From: Lates calcarifer
Lineage: Eukaryota; Chordata; Actinopteri; Centropomidae
Assembly: GCF_001640805.2 (NCBI RefSeq)
Contig: NC_066848.1
Coordinates: 7,455,526-7,519,525, forward strand
Length of the DNA stretch: 64,000 nucleotides
Direction: 5' to 3'
The notes under the pieces are model-generated. The model was not told the origin of the DNA, did no database searches, and was given only the letters and a program-made list of their open reading frames with translations. A program made the position numbers and the translations under genes. Below, in pieces: positions 1-14,200 of this stretch (its first letter is position 1; every line of letters begins with the position of its first letter).

Positions 1-69
1 TGAATAAATCAGTGAATAAAACCAAAGCTGTCAGAACTGTGAGGGTTTCGTGAATTCAAAGTAACACAC

Positions 70-3000
70 AAACTTCTGAACTGTCCAGAGGGTAAACAAC
101 TCCAGCAAGTGCATGGAGGAACTCCAGAGATGCCCACAGTGGGTCTCTTGGTCGGAGGCTATGGAGAAGACAAAGGAACTGCATCACACTTGCTGGGAGC
201 TGCAACTCCCATGAGGCATCAGTGCTTGACATGTGCTTTGCTGGAGGAACAGGCTGCTAAAACACAAAAGATATGTGTTACACATTACCAATCTGTGGTG
301 AAAAATACTTAGAAGATGCAAGATTATTACATTCTTACCTGAGTAATGACAACTTTGACTAATTCCAGCAGTATTGTGGCGGCTTCAACACAGAGTTGTT
401 GAGCAGGAGTGTTTGCTTGGCTGTCAATTAGTGACTGTAGAACATCATCCAAAAGCACCTGTAGATGACACATATGAGTATTATGACTGGGGTGATACAG
501 TGGATGATTTAGAAAAATTTTAAATTACCTACTTTTCCCTCTGCATTATGACTGTTTGTTTTCCCCAGCAGCAGAGCAGCCAGTGCTTCATACACCTCTG
601 GCAGGTGAGAGTGTCTGATCAGCAGCCCCTGTAGAACATCAAAGCCTGGACATGTGGTGGTGACACACTCATGAGACCAAGAATGGGCTCGAAGGTTGTC
701 TGGTGACAAGGAAAGAAAACAATGGGAGAAGTTCTGGGAATAAAGTAAGACAGTGACAATATTCTAATAGTCTTAAATTTACAGTGTTCAGTAAGTGTAA
801 AATCAACCACTATAACTAGAATTTCAAAATACATATAAGTCACAATGTGGAATATGTATGCAAATTCATGTACAGTAATACTAGTGGTCATTACACAATT
901 GAGATTTGAAACAAAAATCCTAAATATTCATATATTTTATTTTATCTAAATCAATCAAAATTCGCACTACAACTCTGTATCAAAATATAAAATTAACCTC
1001 CTATCATCACAATTTGATCCATTGAAAGAAGCAAAATAACAACATTGAATTATCTCACAATAAGAAATTATTCAACTTTATGTACCCATGACAGCAGTGG
1101 GTTCTGCCATGCCTTCAATGAGTGTTCCTGGGATCACCCCGTCCCTGAAGCAGCTCTGCTGGTCCGGACTGGACAGAAAGTGTGTGAGCAGGACAAGACC
1201 CAGTTTCAAGGTAGAAGGATGAAGGTGGGGCTGAAGGAAGAGCAGGAACCAATCACTGCCCAGGGAATCAAACACTGCCTTCTGCTGACTAGCAAGGAAT
1301 AAGAACATGACAGACTAATTCAGTTAAGGTTTCTGCCATGACATTATGGCACACGAAATACTGAGAAAATATGTTTTCATTACAGTTTTGGTTTCACTAC
1401 ATAGTAGCAGATGCTACTCACTCTTTGACTAGAAAGCTGTCTGAATTGAGGATTTCACAAAGTGCTAGTAACAGCTGGTTTCGGATCCAGATGAGGCTGG
1501 CTGGACCAGAACTCTGAGCTACAGCACAGAGAGGACATATATTGGTCAGTATCAGTAAAAATGTGTGTCATCATTGAGACATGTAATGTACTGTATAAGT
1601 TGGGAGTTATGTGGTGTACCTTGTGCATACCTGTGAAAGATCACTGTCAGATATCTCTTTGCCTTCAGACATGTTGGTAAGAGGAGGGAGTGTGTAGACC
1701 AGAAAGAGTCCAAGTCTGACAGAACAAAATAACATATTTTAACATATTTTTTCAGAGCTATTCATAAAAATGTAATTGATCTGATATTTTTATGTATGAC
1801 AGGAGGACTTGCACATACACAGGATGTATTCCCAGACTGTACCTGCTCATGTCCTGAGGGGTGAAGTGAGCTTTTAGGAGGGATGTGATGACGCAGGAAA
1901 TGATCTTAACCTTCTGAAAGGTAACAGCAGTATCTGAAAGCTCAAAGAGCAGCCTTGGTAGCAGGCCTATAGAGTGCATGACTGCTGCATTCCTGCCATC
2001 ACTGTTCAGGACACAGAGAGAAAAACAGAGAGGGCATTAATATCAATCACAATCTGTTCCCACAGACAGATAATCTAATTCAGCAATCCATGCACATGTT
2101 CAGTCATGCTCTTCTTTTCAGCCTCTGTGACTGATTCTGTTGAACATTCCCTTGACTATTTCTGTTGTAAATTTCTGTGATATTTATGACAGGCTGCTGC
2201 AGATGTTGACAGAACAGCCGATAAAGTCTGTTGTCAACCACAAACAAGAGCCTCTTTATTGTGTTACATAACTTGTTGGCCATGTGAGTTAATAAGAAAT
2301 TAGATTAAAGCTACAACATATCATCTGTGGTCTGGTCACACACTGATAGCTGTGGAGATTACCTTGAGGATTTCAGGATTTCAGCAAAGTGGTTCAGTAC
2401 TGAAAGGTCCAGATTATCTGATGTGTTCTGCCATACCTGAAAACATGGTATAATGAAACAAGAAGCAATTAAAAACTTTCCAAATAAATAGTGGGTGGAC
2501 ATAAAAAAATGATCCATTCCCTACATCTGCTGAACTTTTATGCAAAAATTTGGATGCTTACCTCCAGGTCACAAAGCAGAGCTTGGAAAGCAGGTATGTT
2601 CTCTAGACAACCAGACCCAGAGCTCAGCTCCACTGAACTTGAGAGATACAGAACCAATTGAAGGGTTCTGTAGCTGACCAGACTTCTCTTCATCTTCAAC
2701 AGGAAAGCCAACAGCTACAAGGATAGCAAATTACATAGAAGAACACATCACAATAGTAAGGTAGCAGATTTTGATGTGTGTTTCTACATCAGCTACTCCG
2801 TGGTTTTAAACATGATCCTACAGACCTTGTATCCGTTGATGCGGTTCATTTCCTGCTGCATGGCAGAGTTGGTCTCCAGCACAGAAAGAAGAACTTTAAC
2901 AGCTGCATACAAAGAGCTATCATCTGGAGCCATCGCAGCTAGACTGAGAACAACTGCAGGCCCACCAACATACAGGAAACCATTGGATGCACTGTTGGGA

Positions 3001-6000
3001 GTGAATGTGCGCACTCCTAAAGGGAAGAGGCCATGATCTTAGCAAATGTGCCTGCTAGAATGAACTAAAACAAAAAAGTTTTCAAAATAATATTCAATTC
3101 ACCAAAATGTCCAACAAGTGCAGCTCCTATGGTGCGTGCTGTACCACTCAGATGCTGACTGATGTTTTGAGCCAGGAACACAGGGGTGGAATGATCCCGA
3201 GATGTTATCCCCATCTGTAATTAGACACAATGATTGCTACTCTGTACAAAAATAACAAACACATAGGTTTGACATGGACTCACCTTACCTCTTTAGCAAT
3301 CAGTCTGCAGTCTACCTCATTGTAATCCTCTCTGATCTGTGCAACAGTTGTTAATGTAGAAATTGCTGGGTTGATGCCAAATGAGATCCTCTCCTCAGGA
3401 ACCAGCCTGTGAGGGAGAGACTCCGCATCTGGATTATGGTCTGGACATAAACAGAGAGGTGAAAAAACAGAAGTCAGTAAAGTAGAACTAGAACAAGTCA
3501 AACAAATAAGGCTAAACAAGATTGACTTTATGCTGTAATGTGTCACCATAATCACGTAATTAATGTATTAATTAGAAAATACTTCTATATCAATAAATTT
3601 GGCTTCCCAAGACACAGAAGTTGTAAAAATGTGAAGTTAATGTATTAAGCTGTTGTACTTGTTCTGCACTGGTATATACTGTGCTTCCATATCTAAGCAC
3701 ATTATCTGGTCTGCAAAGAAAATCATGCATGCAAGCAATGAGCACCATGACAACATAAATTCCTGCATGCCATTGACTTAGGGAAAGACATATAAATGAC
3801 ACAAAAAAAGATAACACAAAACCCTCACACCACAACAGCTTAAGCATGCATCAGAGTTTCTTAACCAGCATTACTTCCTGCAGGTAAACAAAAGACAGTC
3901 GGTAGAAACCTTGTAACATTCTTGCATAAGATCTTGTGACTCACCTGAGTTGCGTAGAGCCAGGAAGTTGCCTACGTAAGCAGTGCCTTGTGTGTAAATG
4001 ATACCCACTGCCTCAGGGCTCAAAGCCTCTTCAAAAAGGTAAGAAGGACCCACTCGCCACACCAGAGCAGCATGCTCCTTCCAGAGACCCGGGGTTCCTA
4101 TCAGTCCGTACACATCAATCACTGCTGTGGGGTCCATGGAGACATACTGTCCAGGGAATGGCTGAATATACTTCATCTGACAGAAAATTCACAGGCATTA
4201 TTTTTCTGTTAATGAAAGTGTCCGTGATACATGAGTACATAAATGCCACATTAGACCAGGAATCAGTTCAATAATCAGCTCCTCAGTCCATTTTTTAATC
4301 ATACCTTTCCTGTCCCCACTGCTTTGCCGTTGACGAAGGCTGAGGTCAGGCAACTCTTCTTCACATCTTTGGCCATGACCACAGCCAGATGGTGCCACTG
4401 ACCTGGGACCAGCATGCTGGAACAGCGGAACCTCAGTGATGTAGGCAAAGGGGTGGGAGTGGAAACTTCTGGCTCCATCATATCTGTTGAACAGATATGG
4501 AGAAAGACATTCTGTCAATCAATATGCAGTATAAACTAATGATGTAACTATTGTGCAAACCCACAGTTCAAACACAATTGATAAGAAATAGTTAATAGGT
4601 GATAAGACAAATTCTTTTAATTTCTTTATAATCAATCAAAGTTACGTAAAGTTCACTAAGGGCAAATATTGACCAAACTTTTATTGCTCATACCAAGGTA
4701 TGCAAATGCCTCCTCCTCTGTGGAGATGACCAGACAGCCATCATAGGCTGAGAAGGAGATTGACAGACAGATGTACTGTTGTTCTGTCCGGGACATGTGG
4801 CGAACCACTGACAATAGGCGAATTGGGTGGGAGTCACAGGCTGAACTGAACCTGTTGATCTGGAACCAGCAGGAAAATGAAAGACCAGCTGTTGGAGGAA
4901 AACCCCGGCAGTCTAAAACATGAGAGGGGGATTGTTACACATTTCATTCAGATTTGGTAACAGATATATGAGTATCAAACTTATAGACTCACTTACCTCC
5001 TCCAATTCCTCCTGTTGAGATTGAATCAGCAGTTACTCCTTTCACTGTAGCCAGAGAGGGCAGGAAAAGGCAGCTGCAAAGTATATCATTACATACCAAA
5101 CAATTAGTGGACGACTGATGTTCTTATACTCACAGTAATACTCCTTTAATAAATATCTGTCATGGAAACTGAAAATCAGTTCTTGTCTAGCGCAGATAAG
5201 AGTTTATACTCAAATACCAGATGACACAATATTCTTATTTTCTATTGATCTTTTTATTGCTTGCAAGCAACAGCCATTCATCAGCACAGCTCAGATATTG
5301 ACTGAGGGGAGGCGGTCTAATCCTCAGTTCCTATATTATTTGGATACAACACAATCTAACTGTAATTACAGGATGCACATGCTTTCAATCACATAATGTT
5401 AAGATGACCTTGACTAATTTAGTGATGAATTTCTCTTGGCTTAAGACTCATTGTTCTTCTCCTATACATTATAACATCTTAAACATCCCTTCAAACTCCT
5501 ACAGACATGTCCCTGTTGTTGTTACAGGTGTATATTTTCAATATTCTCAGATCACATGTACACAGGAAAGAGGTTTCAGCTCCCTCCAGAATAAACTGAT
5601 TTATAATTAATTTAGTTTCACAACAATATCAGTTGGGTTGTATGTGATACATCTACTCATACCAATAAGAGTTTGATCATATTGAAAAGCAAATGATTTT
5701 CACAGGACTACAACATCTTTTTTTCAACATTCCTTTTTTTTATTCTTATCACTTAGTACTAAAATAATCCATTTTATCAAATCATCTAGTCACTAGTTGA
5801 CATAGGACTGCTGGACTACACAGAAACTCAGTAAAACAAGGACTCACCCATATCCGCTCTCACTCATGTCAAACTCTACAAAAGCAGGTGAAGAGGAGAC
5901 TCTGTGTGGTCTGAAGGTGCGAGGTGACGTCATGGACACCAGACTGATAATCTGATGGACAGGGATCGCACAACCAGCAGAGGATTCACTGCGAGTTGTA

Positions 6001-8166
6001 GACTTTAACAAGCTGAAGGTTCGTTTCAGTTTCTTTTCTGAAGATCCTGATGAGGCATCTGCCTCTGCACTGTGACCTGGTTAAGATAACACAACCAAAA
6101 TCCAATATGTAGTATCTTTCGTGTTTGTGTTTTGAGGACCAAATTACAGTTCAAGTGGAACCAATCAAAACCTTTTAGTAAAAACTATGTGGGAAATAAT
6201 ATTAAGTTAGTCATTGTCACAAAACAAATATATATACCGTTTGATACATCGGCTGGCTGTGATTGCATTGCTGTTTTGTCTGCCAGGCACATAAGGGGAT
6301 CTCCTAAACACAGGAACTTTCTGAGGAGGAAAAAAACAGAGCACATCAGATATAGCATCTTGTTTACAAAGTCCATGAGAAAATATTTTAAATGCTGGCA
6401 TTCCAGCACAGCAAGAAATGCATGTGTCTGGACCACAGAGATCGACTATCTCTGACCTGAAATCTGAATGTGTGATGGCCTGGGAGGAGAGCTTTTCCAA
6501 GATGCGCGTAATAGGTAGATGTAACGGGTGATTTGGAGCCAGCAAAATACTCCGATGGTGAACCAGGAGTTTAGAGACCAGCCCCCCCTCACACATTATC
6601 TGGCGGTTTCGCTCTGATTTGACCATGGCCTGAACATGGTATGTCAGTGAGAACTGGACCTCCATAGAGAGCTGGGAGAGAGGGAAACAAATTGTGTTAA
6701 TGGGGCCCTATCATGTATTAAATAGCATGTAACATTAGGGACTGTAATATGTCTAGAAAGGCACCTGTGGGTCCTTGGGAGTAAACACTGCTGGAAGGAG
6801 AGTCATCATAACTCTGATTGCTCCTGGATGGAGAATAACATGATCGCAGGTGAACCTACTGCAGGCCAAAGACACAAAACAAAGAAAAATATAGGTTGAT
6901 ACTTTCTACTACTATCTTTGGGAATATGTCTTCCACCACCTCCAAATGGTTAAAAATATCCACCTGTACTGAGACTCTGTGCAGACTGTAGAAATACTGG
7001 ATGCTGTGCTTCTGGATCTTCCCTGTGTGTCTGCCACTGATTGTGGGCCTGATCCCATGTGGACAGGAGGGGACCCAGAATGCACTCCTTCATGTCCTGT
7101 TGGTCCATTTAGTTTCTCTTTATCTACATCACACCCATCCTCAGGCTCTTGCCCCAAGTTTAACTCCTGAGGAGTGTAGGTCCCTGTGGCGAACTGGTCG
7201 AGATAGGAGAGCAGCCTTATACATGTCCGAAGAGTGACAGGCAGATTGGGCTGCAGTGTGGTGGAGGGAGAGGAGGGAGTTTCAGCAGCCGCTGCTAACT
7301 CAACAAACTGGTGGAAGCTCTTTCCAGGAGACTGGTTGTCCACTGCAGTCCTAGGACAGGAGCCCACCTCTCCATCCCACATCACATTCTCAGGACTTTC
7401 AGTGTGGAAGCAGCCCAGCTGGAGCAGAGCCTCTGCCAGCTTTTCATAAAAGCCACCAGTCTCAAAATGGTGTGCATTCACTGTGTGAAGATGCACAGCC
7501 AAGGCCATGATGTGAAGAGCGAGGAGGAGGAGGTCCAGTAGTTGTTGATGCCCCAAGCACTTCCACACTTCTCCCTGTGGAGGGTCAGACAGAGCTCCTT
7601 CCATGTCAATCACCAGAGACAGGAGGCCGCTGAAGCCTCCAGCTCTCCTGAAGGCGTCCCAGCTGTTGGGGCTCTCCAGCACCTTCAGCACAGACTGCAA
7701 TACAAAAGAGAGGAGTAAGACAGACCGTTTGGACAATGAGCATGTAGAATTAACAAACACACTTGAGCCTATACATGTGACCAGGCAGATTCTGTTCAGA
7801 AAGAATGTGTTTTGATAGTCATTACCCTTTACAAAAAGTCTCAGCTTTTAAAAGCAGCTCAGTAGTCAATTAAAATAATGTCATGAAAAATAGATGAAAC
7901 ATATAGATATATCATAAATCATTTCTGGTAACTAGTTTTTGGAGGTGAACAAAATTACATTAGATTTATTCAATTTAAAGAGCTAATCCATCAGGTAGGT
8001 AATGTGTGAGGCAGAACGCAGAAGGGAAATGTGATTAACTGAAACTGGAGTAATCACAATGGCTCTCAACACTTGCCAACCCAGGTCGTACCCAATCTGA
8101 TTGCCACTTGCTTTAACCATGTTAGCACCAAGAACACAGACACACAGACACAGACACAGACACACA

Positions 8167-8206
<40 letters not shown>

Positions 8207-11200
8207 TGCATGTATGCGCAAACAAACGCTCTCAAACGCTCACACACATTGAATACACACAATATGTGCAAGTAAGTGCTCTTCTTGCTGCCATCTATAA
8301 AAACGGACACATACAGTAGGTGTGTAACTTAGTTAGGCTTAATCAGATCTCTGCCCCATTCACTGATCTGATAGAGGTGGTAATCTTCATAGTGCCACAG
8401 CACAAGGCTGCTGGCCTAATCAAATTGGTCCAGAGTTAACAGCTAAACCTGTTTTAGCAAATCAATCTGTATTTGTCTATAATGTAATCAGGGTCCCACA
8501 TGCTAAGAAAATAAATTCACTAGCCTATTATGTTTTAAGTGCATCACAATTTGTTATGATTTGATGTAGAGTGGAGACTACATTCTCAGTTCAACTGAGA
8601 TCACTGAATACTTGAATGTTTCTGGGTGTATGTGGGCTGTACCTGCAAAAGGTCCCACTTCAACCCAAGTTCCTGCTGTGTTGAGGAGCAGAGGGCTCCT
8701 ATGGCTGTACTCATGAACTCCTCAGGGTTAATCTCAGCTAGTTGCTCCAAAATGCTGAGGGTTGGACCTCGATACCGATCCTCATCCAAGAAGATCTTTA
8801 TGTAGGGAACCATGCCAAGGTCTCGCACTGAAACTGAAATATACATGCAAAACGTCACTATATAACAGTAGTGTCTAGCCTTAACGTAAAATAAACACAA
8901 CATTTTTGCAAATGGTGACAGCGCATGGAATATACAAAACTAGTAATTATTGGACATGTTAAAGAAATTAATGTGTATACCTGTGTTTTTGATCGAACGC
9001 AAAGTAAGAGTTGACACAACTTGAAGCATACAGGTAGTGAGCAGTCTCTCACTGTCTTCCACACAAGGCAGCTGGTGGGGATCTAAAGAGGACAAGGACT
9101 TCAGATGCACATTACACAGCAAACAGATAACAAGTAGCAGTGTTGCATGTCAAATTTGCAGGCTGAGCTGCAGTTGCAGGCCAAGGGCAGAGGTGTTGCT
9201 CAAACCCAAATTCACAGTAATGATGTGTTGTTTTGCAAACAATGACTCTTTGTCTACCCTTGTATAATTGTGGTTACATCAGAAGATGAAAAATAAATGT
9301 TGGTTCATACTTATTTGAGAGGAAGAGACAACCCCGGCCTTCCTGAGGATCTTAGCTCTCCTACGAAGTTCCCCAAGCAGCAGCTCCAACAGACCCCAGT
9401 CACTCAACACCTCAACTAGTAAACCACTGTGCACTGTCATCCTAGAGCACAGAAGATAAACCTTACTCAGCATGAATCAAGGAAGAAACATGTAAAAACA
9501 AAGCTCCTCTCAAGCAGATACCACCTGTGGAGATGGTTATTAATTCAAATAGAAACATACTGTACTTATACCTAAAATTGGCATCTTTATCCTGTCTTAC
9601 CTTCCCTGTGTACATTTGCCTAAATTATTAGACTAATCAAGCTGTTGCAGTACCATTTGGGAAAAGGTTTTAGTTACTTCTGACAACTGTAAGAGAAGTT
9701 GTCAGAAGGAGTAAAATATATGAACTAGCACTGCTCACCTGTGAAAACATTTAAGAGCCACCACTCCAAAGTCTATCCCTGCCACCCCTCCAGCCAGTGT
9801 CCCAGCCCAAATCTGCTTCAGCACACTCAGCAGTGCACGCAAGGTCTCATGGGGGATATAGTTCAACTTAAATACAACCTGTAGGAAATCCAGCATTTAA
9901 TCAGACATTGTATGCATGTTGTATCAAAGAGAAATACAAGCACAGGGACTTTAACGTGAACATACCATCTCTAGCAGTGAAAAGAATAGTTTTTGGACAG
10001 GTGCTGGTTTCCGCCACACACAGGCAGCAACTTGGGCCATTGACTGGACAGTCCACTCCAAGAGGAAGAAATTGGCTGGATCCCTCTCCCATATTGTCTG
10101 CAGGGTCCGAAGAAGCTGGCAGCACAGCAGAGAATCCTGGGAACGAAGCAAGGAGGCCTGAAGCAGGTGGAAGGCCTGCAGGTTTTTTACTGCTAAGCCT
10201 GGAGACAAAGGATACATTAGAAGAATGAGCTTTCACTCCTTTGAAACAGGTTAAATTGAATAGAATGTAGTCTGCATATTTGTTTATCTTAACTTTTTGT
10301 TGTGGGACAGAATGTGTTATGGTTAGTCTATCACACACATTGCTGCAAAACAATATCACCTTGAGGTCAATTTAGTCAAAAGATGTTTTGAATGTAAAGC
10401 TTGATTTATCTGACTGTGCTCTGGCAAGGTCAGTCAGTCAATTTCATAGAAAAAGGAAACCCAATAAATTATAAACAACCTTTAACACACAGAACACACT
10501 GAATCCCATAAGCCAATTGAGTTATACATACATAGATAGATTGAACAAACACCATAACATGCATGAAGGCTAAAGAAAAGTAGCATAATCTGCCTTGATA
10601 GAGTTTGTTTGCTGTATTGTCAAAATATTTAGAGAAGGCTTTAGATTTGGGAGCCAAAACACACTTGTGTTTGTTGTGAATAAATACGTACCTGGTTAGT
10701 AATAGGATTCATTTTCACACTTAATCAAAATTGCATCAGAATCAAATAAGATCAGCACAAAACAGTCCCTGGACTCTCTGCTGGAAAGAGGTCTACTCCT
10801 CGATGTGATAGATGGATTCCGAGTGTGTGTGTCTAGTGTGTATGTTTGGATGGGTATGTGTGTGTTTATTATGGACACTCCATTTATGAGTGTTAGATGG
10901 AGGTGTGTGTGCATCTATGATAGATGGCTGGTTGCTGTAGGCCAGTGGTGAATGGATGTGGGGCATCCTAACAGAGTTAGAGGGGAAGCCTCCACTTCAT
11001 CATCCCAGACATAATCACCTCAGCTTCCCGTTAACCTGAGGGGTGTTGTGCACTGCAGCAGGGTAGCTGTGGGGGAGTGGAGAGTCAGGGTGTGTGGGAA
11101 ACCAGGGAAACGGGGAAAGGGGGTGGTGCACTTTGGGTGGGTTATATGAGGGCAAAAGTGCAAAGGAGGGATGAACTGTGTGGTCATTTGGGGGGCCCAT

Positions 11201-14200
11201 TCCCCTCCCTACGCCTATCTTTGCTGAGCCACGCAAGTGATAATAATTAGATGGTTTTGAGTGTTCATTTGGAAGGGATGTTTCAGAGTTTATCCTCATG
11301 GTACAATCAACTGTTAGAAATAATTAGGGAGTGGTGACCAGAGAATAACAAAGCAGAATTCATGCTGAAGACTTGACCTACCTTTGGTGAGAGGTGGATC
11401 AAACTTAAAGTTTGGAGGCTGGGGGTTGGTAACGCAAAGAGCCACTTTCAGCTCAGTTTTTCCAAGCAGGGTGAAAGATGCAATGAGAGCCAGCAACTCC
11501 TCCACAGGCTGAAACTGATCCTTGGGCACACCTTCCTCACAGCTTATGGCAGTTTAATGATAGGAGACAAAAAAGTACAGTTAAATGAAAAGGAAAGAGA
11601 AATAAAGATTTCTTTGTACTGACACAAAGAGCAGACAAATTACATTTATGTGAATTACTGCACCCTTTGAAGGGGCTGTATTTTTACACCATGACATTCC
11701 GCTTACTTTCTCAGAATGCCTATTTACTCTTGCCTTAAAAAAATCAGACAAAAATCTAATTATTTTGATGCCTTTTCATTTCTTTAAACAAGACAAATGT
11801 CCTGTCTAGGTGGACTCATTCACTACTAGTCCTAAAATCTCATAGCCGTTTCATTCTTGTTCTATTCATGTCCTTTTATCTCACCATTTTAGGATGTTCT
11901 CAAGGACCTGGTAGCCGTTGTTGGTGTCAAACTCGATGAAGAGGGCTGTATTGTGGGGATAGGTGTCTCTAATGAAGCTAAACACAGCCACAGCCACCTC
12001 AGCTAGCAGCGGTCCTGAGACGTCAGCACTGATGTGCAACAGGTTTTGGATGCAGATACGCACACAGTTCTTGCCTAATGCGGAAAAGGCAGTGTTCTTG
12101 GTAAGTTAAGTTGTAATTGCTCTGAGATACACATCAAAACACAGTCAGCACACAGTTTTCAATTCAAGAAATCACCACAAACAAATAATGGTTCACTTAA
12201 CTTAGGACTGTTTTCCGTGATATCAGTACATAAAGAATAAAATGTAATGTCTTGATATCCAAAACAAATGAAAGTAAACTAACATCTGAGTGAATCATCT
12301 GTGCTCATAGATGCATCATGTGAAACATACTTGCAGTGCATCTGTCTGCTAGGGTGAGGTCATGTGCCTCTGTGTAATCAACTCATTACTGGGGCAAAAA
12401 TATCTGGCTGCACAAATAACTTCCCCTAATAAAATCTAATTATTCACTTTCTGCACAATCTCATTGGTGGAACAGAATCTATTATTGGAAGCAGACTATT
12501 AAATGAATATAAGCTTAACAGAAGTGTTTCTTATCCTAGCAGTTTTGAGTTACCTCACCTAGCAAGTTCGGGACAGTGTTGTTTGTCGCTACAGCAGAGA
12601 CAGCCTTGAGGATGCGGGAGGCCTGGTGCCTCCAGGGGGCGCTGGTCTGATCCCATAGTGATGTGAGGCCAATGATAAGACACTGCAATTCTTGAGCTTC
12701 CACCAGTCTCTCCACATTGGTGGGCTGCCTACAGAGCTGAAGGAGAACCTGGAGTAGAACAGAATAGAACATGCATGATGTAGAGGAAAAATTATACAAG
12801 TAAACCAAAATGTGAAATGAGGCTATTGCCTCAACAGACCTGTGTTAGTGGTTCCTGAAAAGTCTCTTCTATGGCCATGTTCTCCTTTTTAGCTGGAAGG
12901 CATACTAGCAGGTACAGACATTTCACCAAAGCAGCAGGGAGCCCTGGGTTTATACTGGACAATATATCCTACAAACACACACACCAGTATTCACATTTTG
13001 ATTATCTAAAAACAAAAAGCATTCATTTGACCCCAATGACTAACGATTTAGCGAAAGAAACTGTAGAAAAAATGTCTTTATTTTCAGAAAAAATTTACAA
13101 CCATAATACTACTATTAATAATAACCCATGTTGTCCTAGTTTTTGGAATTTTGAACATTGAAAATTCACTTCATTTTAACTTTTAATATCACTCACTGAG
13201 GTGTCGGCTGTCAGTAGCAAAAGGGACTTTAACAGCAGCCATCCTGGACTTTCTCTTGTTTCACGATTCGTGTGCTCATCCAGCCTCTGGAAGAACTGCA
13301 CCACCTCTTCACGAGCCACCTCTGAAAATACAAGACTCAATATTTACTGAACCGTGACCCCAGAAGACTAAGAGTAATAAACAAACAAGACAGAGAGACT
13401 GCTACATACTGTAGCTGCTTCTCTTCAGTATCTACTGTCACAGAAATAATTAAAATCTAAATCCATATTTCAGTCAATTCTACTAGTGTTCAAATCAAAA
13501 TCAATATGCATATCTGAGAAGATTGTGGTTGGGTATGTTTTCTCACAAAGGTTTCACTTCTATTTCCTGAAATGAAAAATTGTATTTATTTTGGCAGGTG
13601 TGAGAGATGGGGATACAAAACAGTTCCTAAACAGTAAATTATTTTAAGATGACAGTAGTGTGAACCTAAAAAGACCAGCTGATCTTCAAATTGAGAAAGA
13701 AAACTCACTCTTTTTCTTGTTTGTAAAATAGTTAAGAAGTAACTACTACATGCTCCATGTTAGCACCTTATCAAACTTGGACCTATATCAGAGCTTAATC
13801 ACAAAACAGAAGTGTCTACTTCCCTAAAAACTAAGTTTCTCCTTACAGTCTCCAGAAAAATACTATTATACATAAACAGCCAGCAACAGAAGAAGTAAGA
13901 CAAGTGAGAGACAGGGAGACAGACAACTGATAGAACATCAGCCTCTTGAAGCATCCCAGCTTCAAAAAATGAACTATGTATGAGGTGTTATGAACTTTTC
14001 TGAACAAAATGAAAAACATGTACTGAGCACAACTGACACACACTGACAGCACAGTTAAAAAGCAGAAGCAGATAGGAGGTAGAAAGTCCCTCTACCTGAA
14101 AGTAACTGAACTGTACTGTATGCACTGATATGACCAGTTGTTTGTACCTGCAGGCCTTTCTGCCAGTCTGCTGTGGATATTACAGATAACAGTGTCAGCA

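Noticed and set aside
6132..6455. Plus-strand 107-codon frame overlapping wdfy4
   Set aside because: Antisense shadow of wdfy4 exon 17 and the end of exon 16, which carry conserved sequence on the minus strand.
8137..8204. Regularly spaced repeats that could suggest a CRISPR array
   Set aside because: Simple CA/CAGACA microsatellite in a vertebrate intron, with no repeat-spacer structure.
11015..11299. 94-codon minus-strand frame in a wdfy4 intron
   Set aside because: No acceptor or donor in phase, proline-rich low complexity, and flanking exons join directly in frame.
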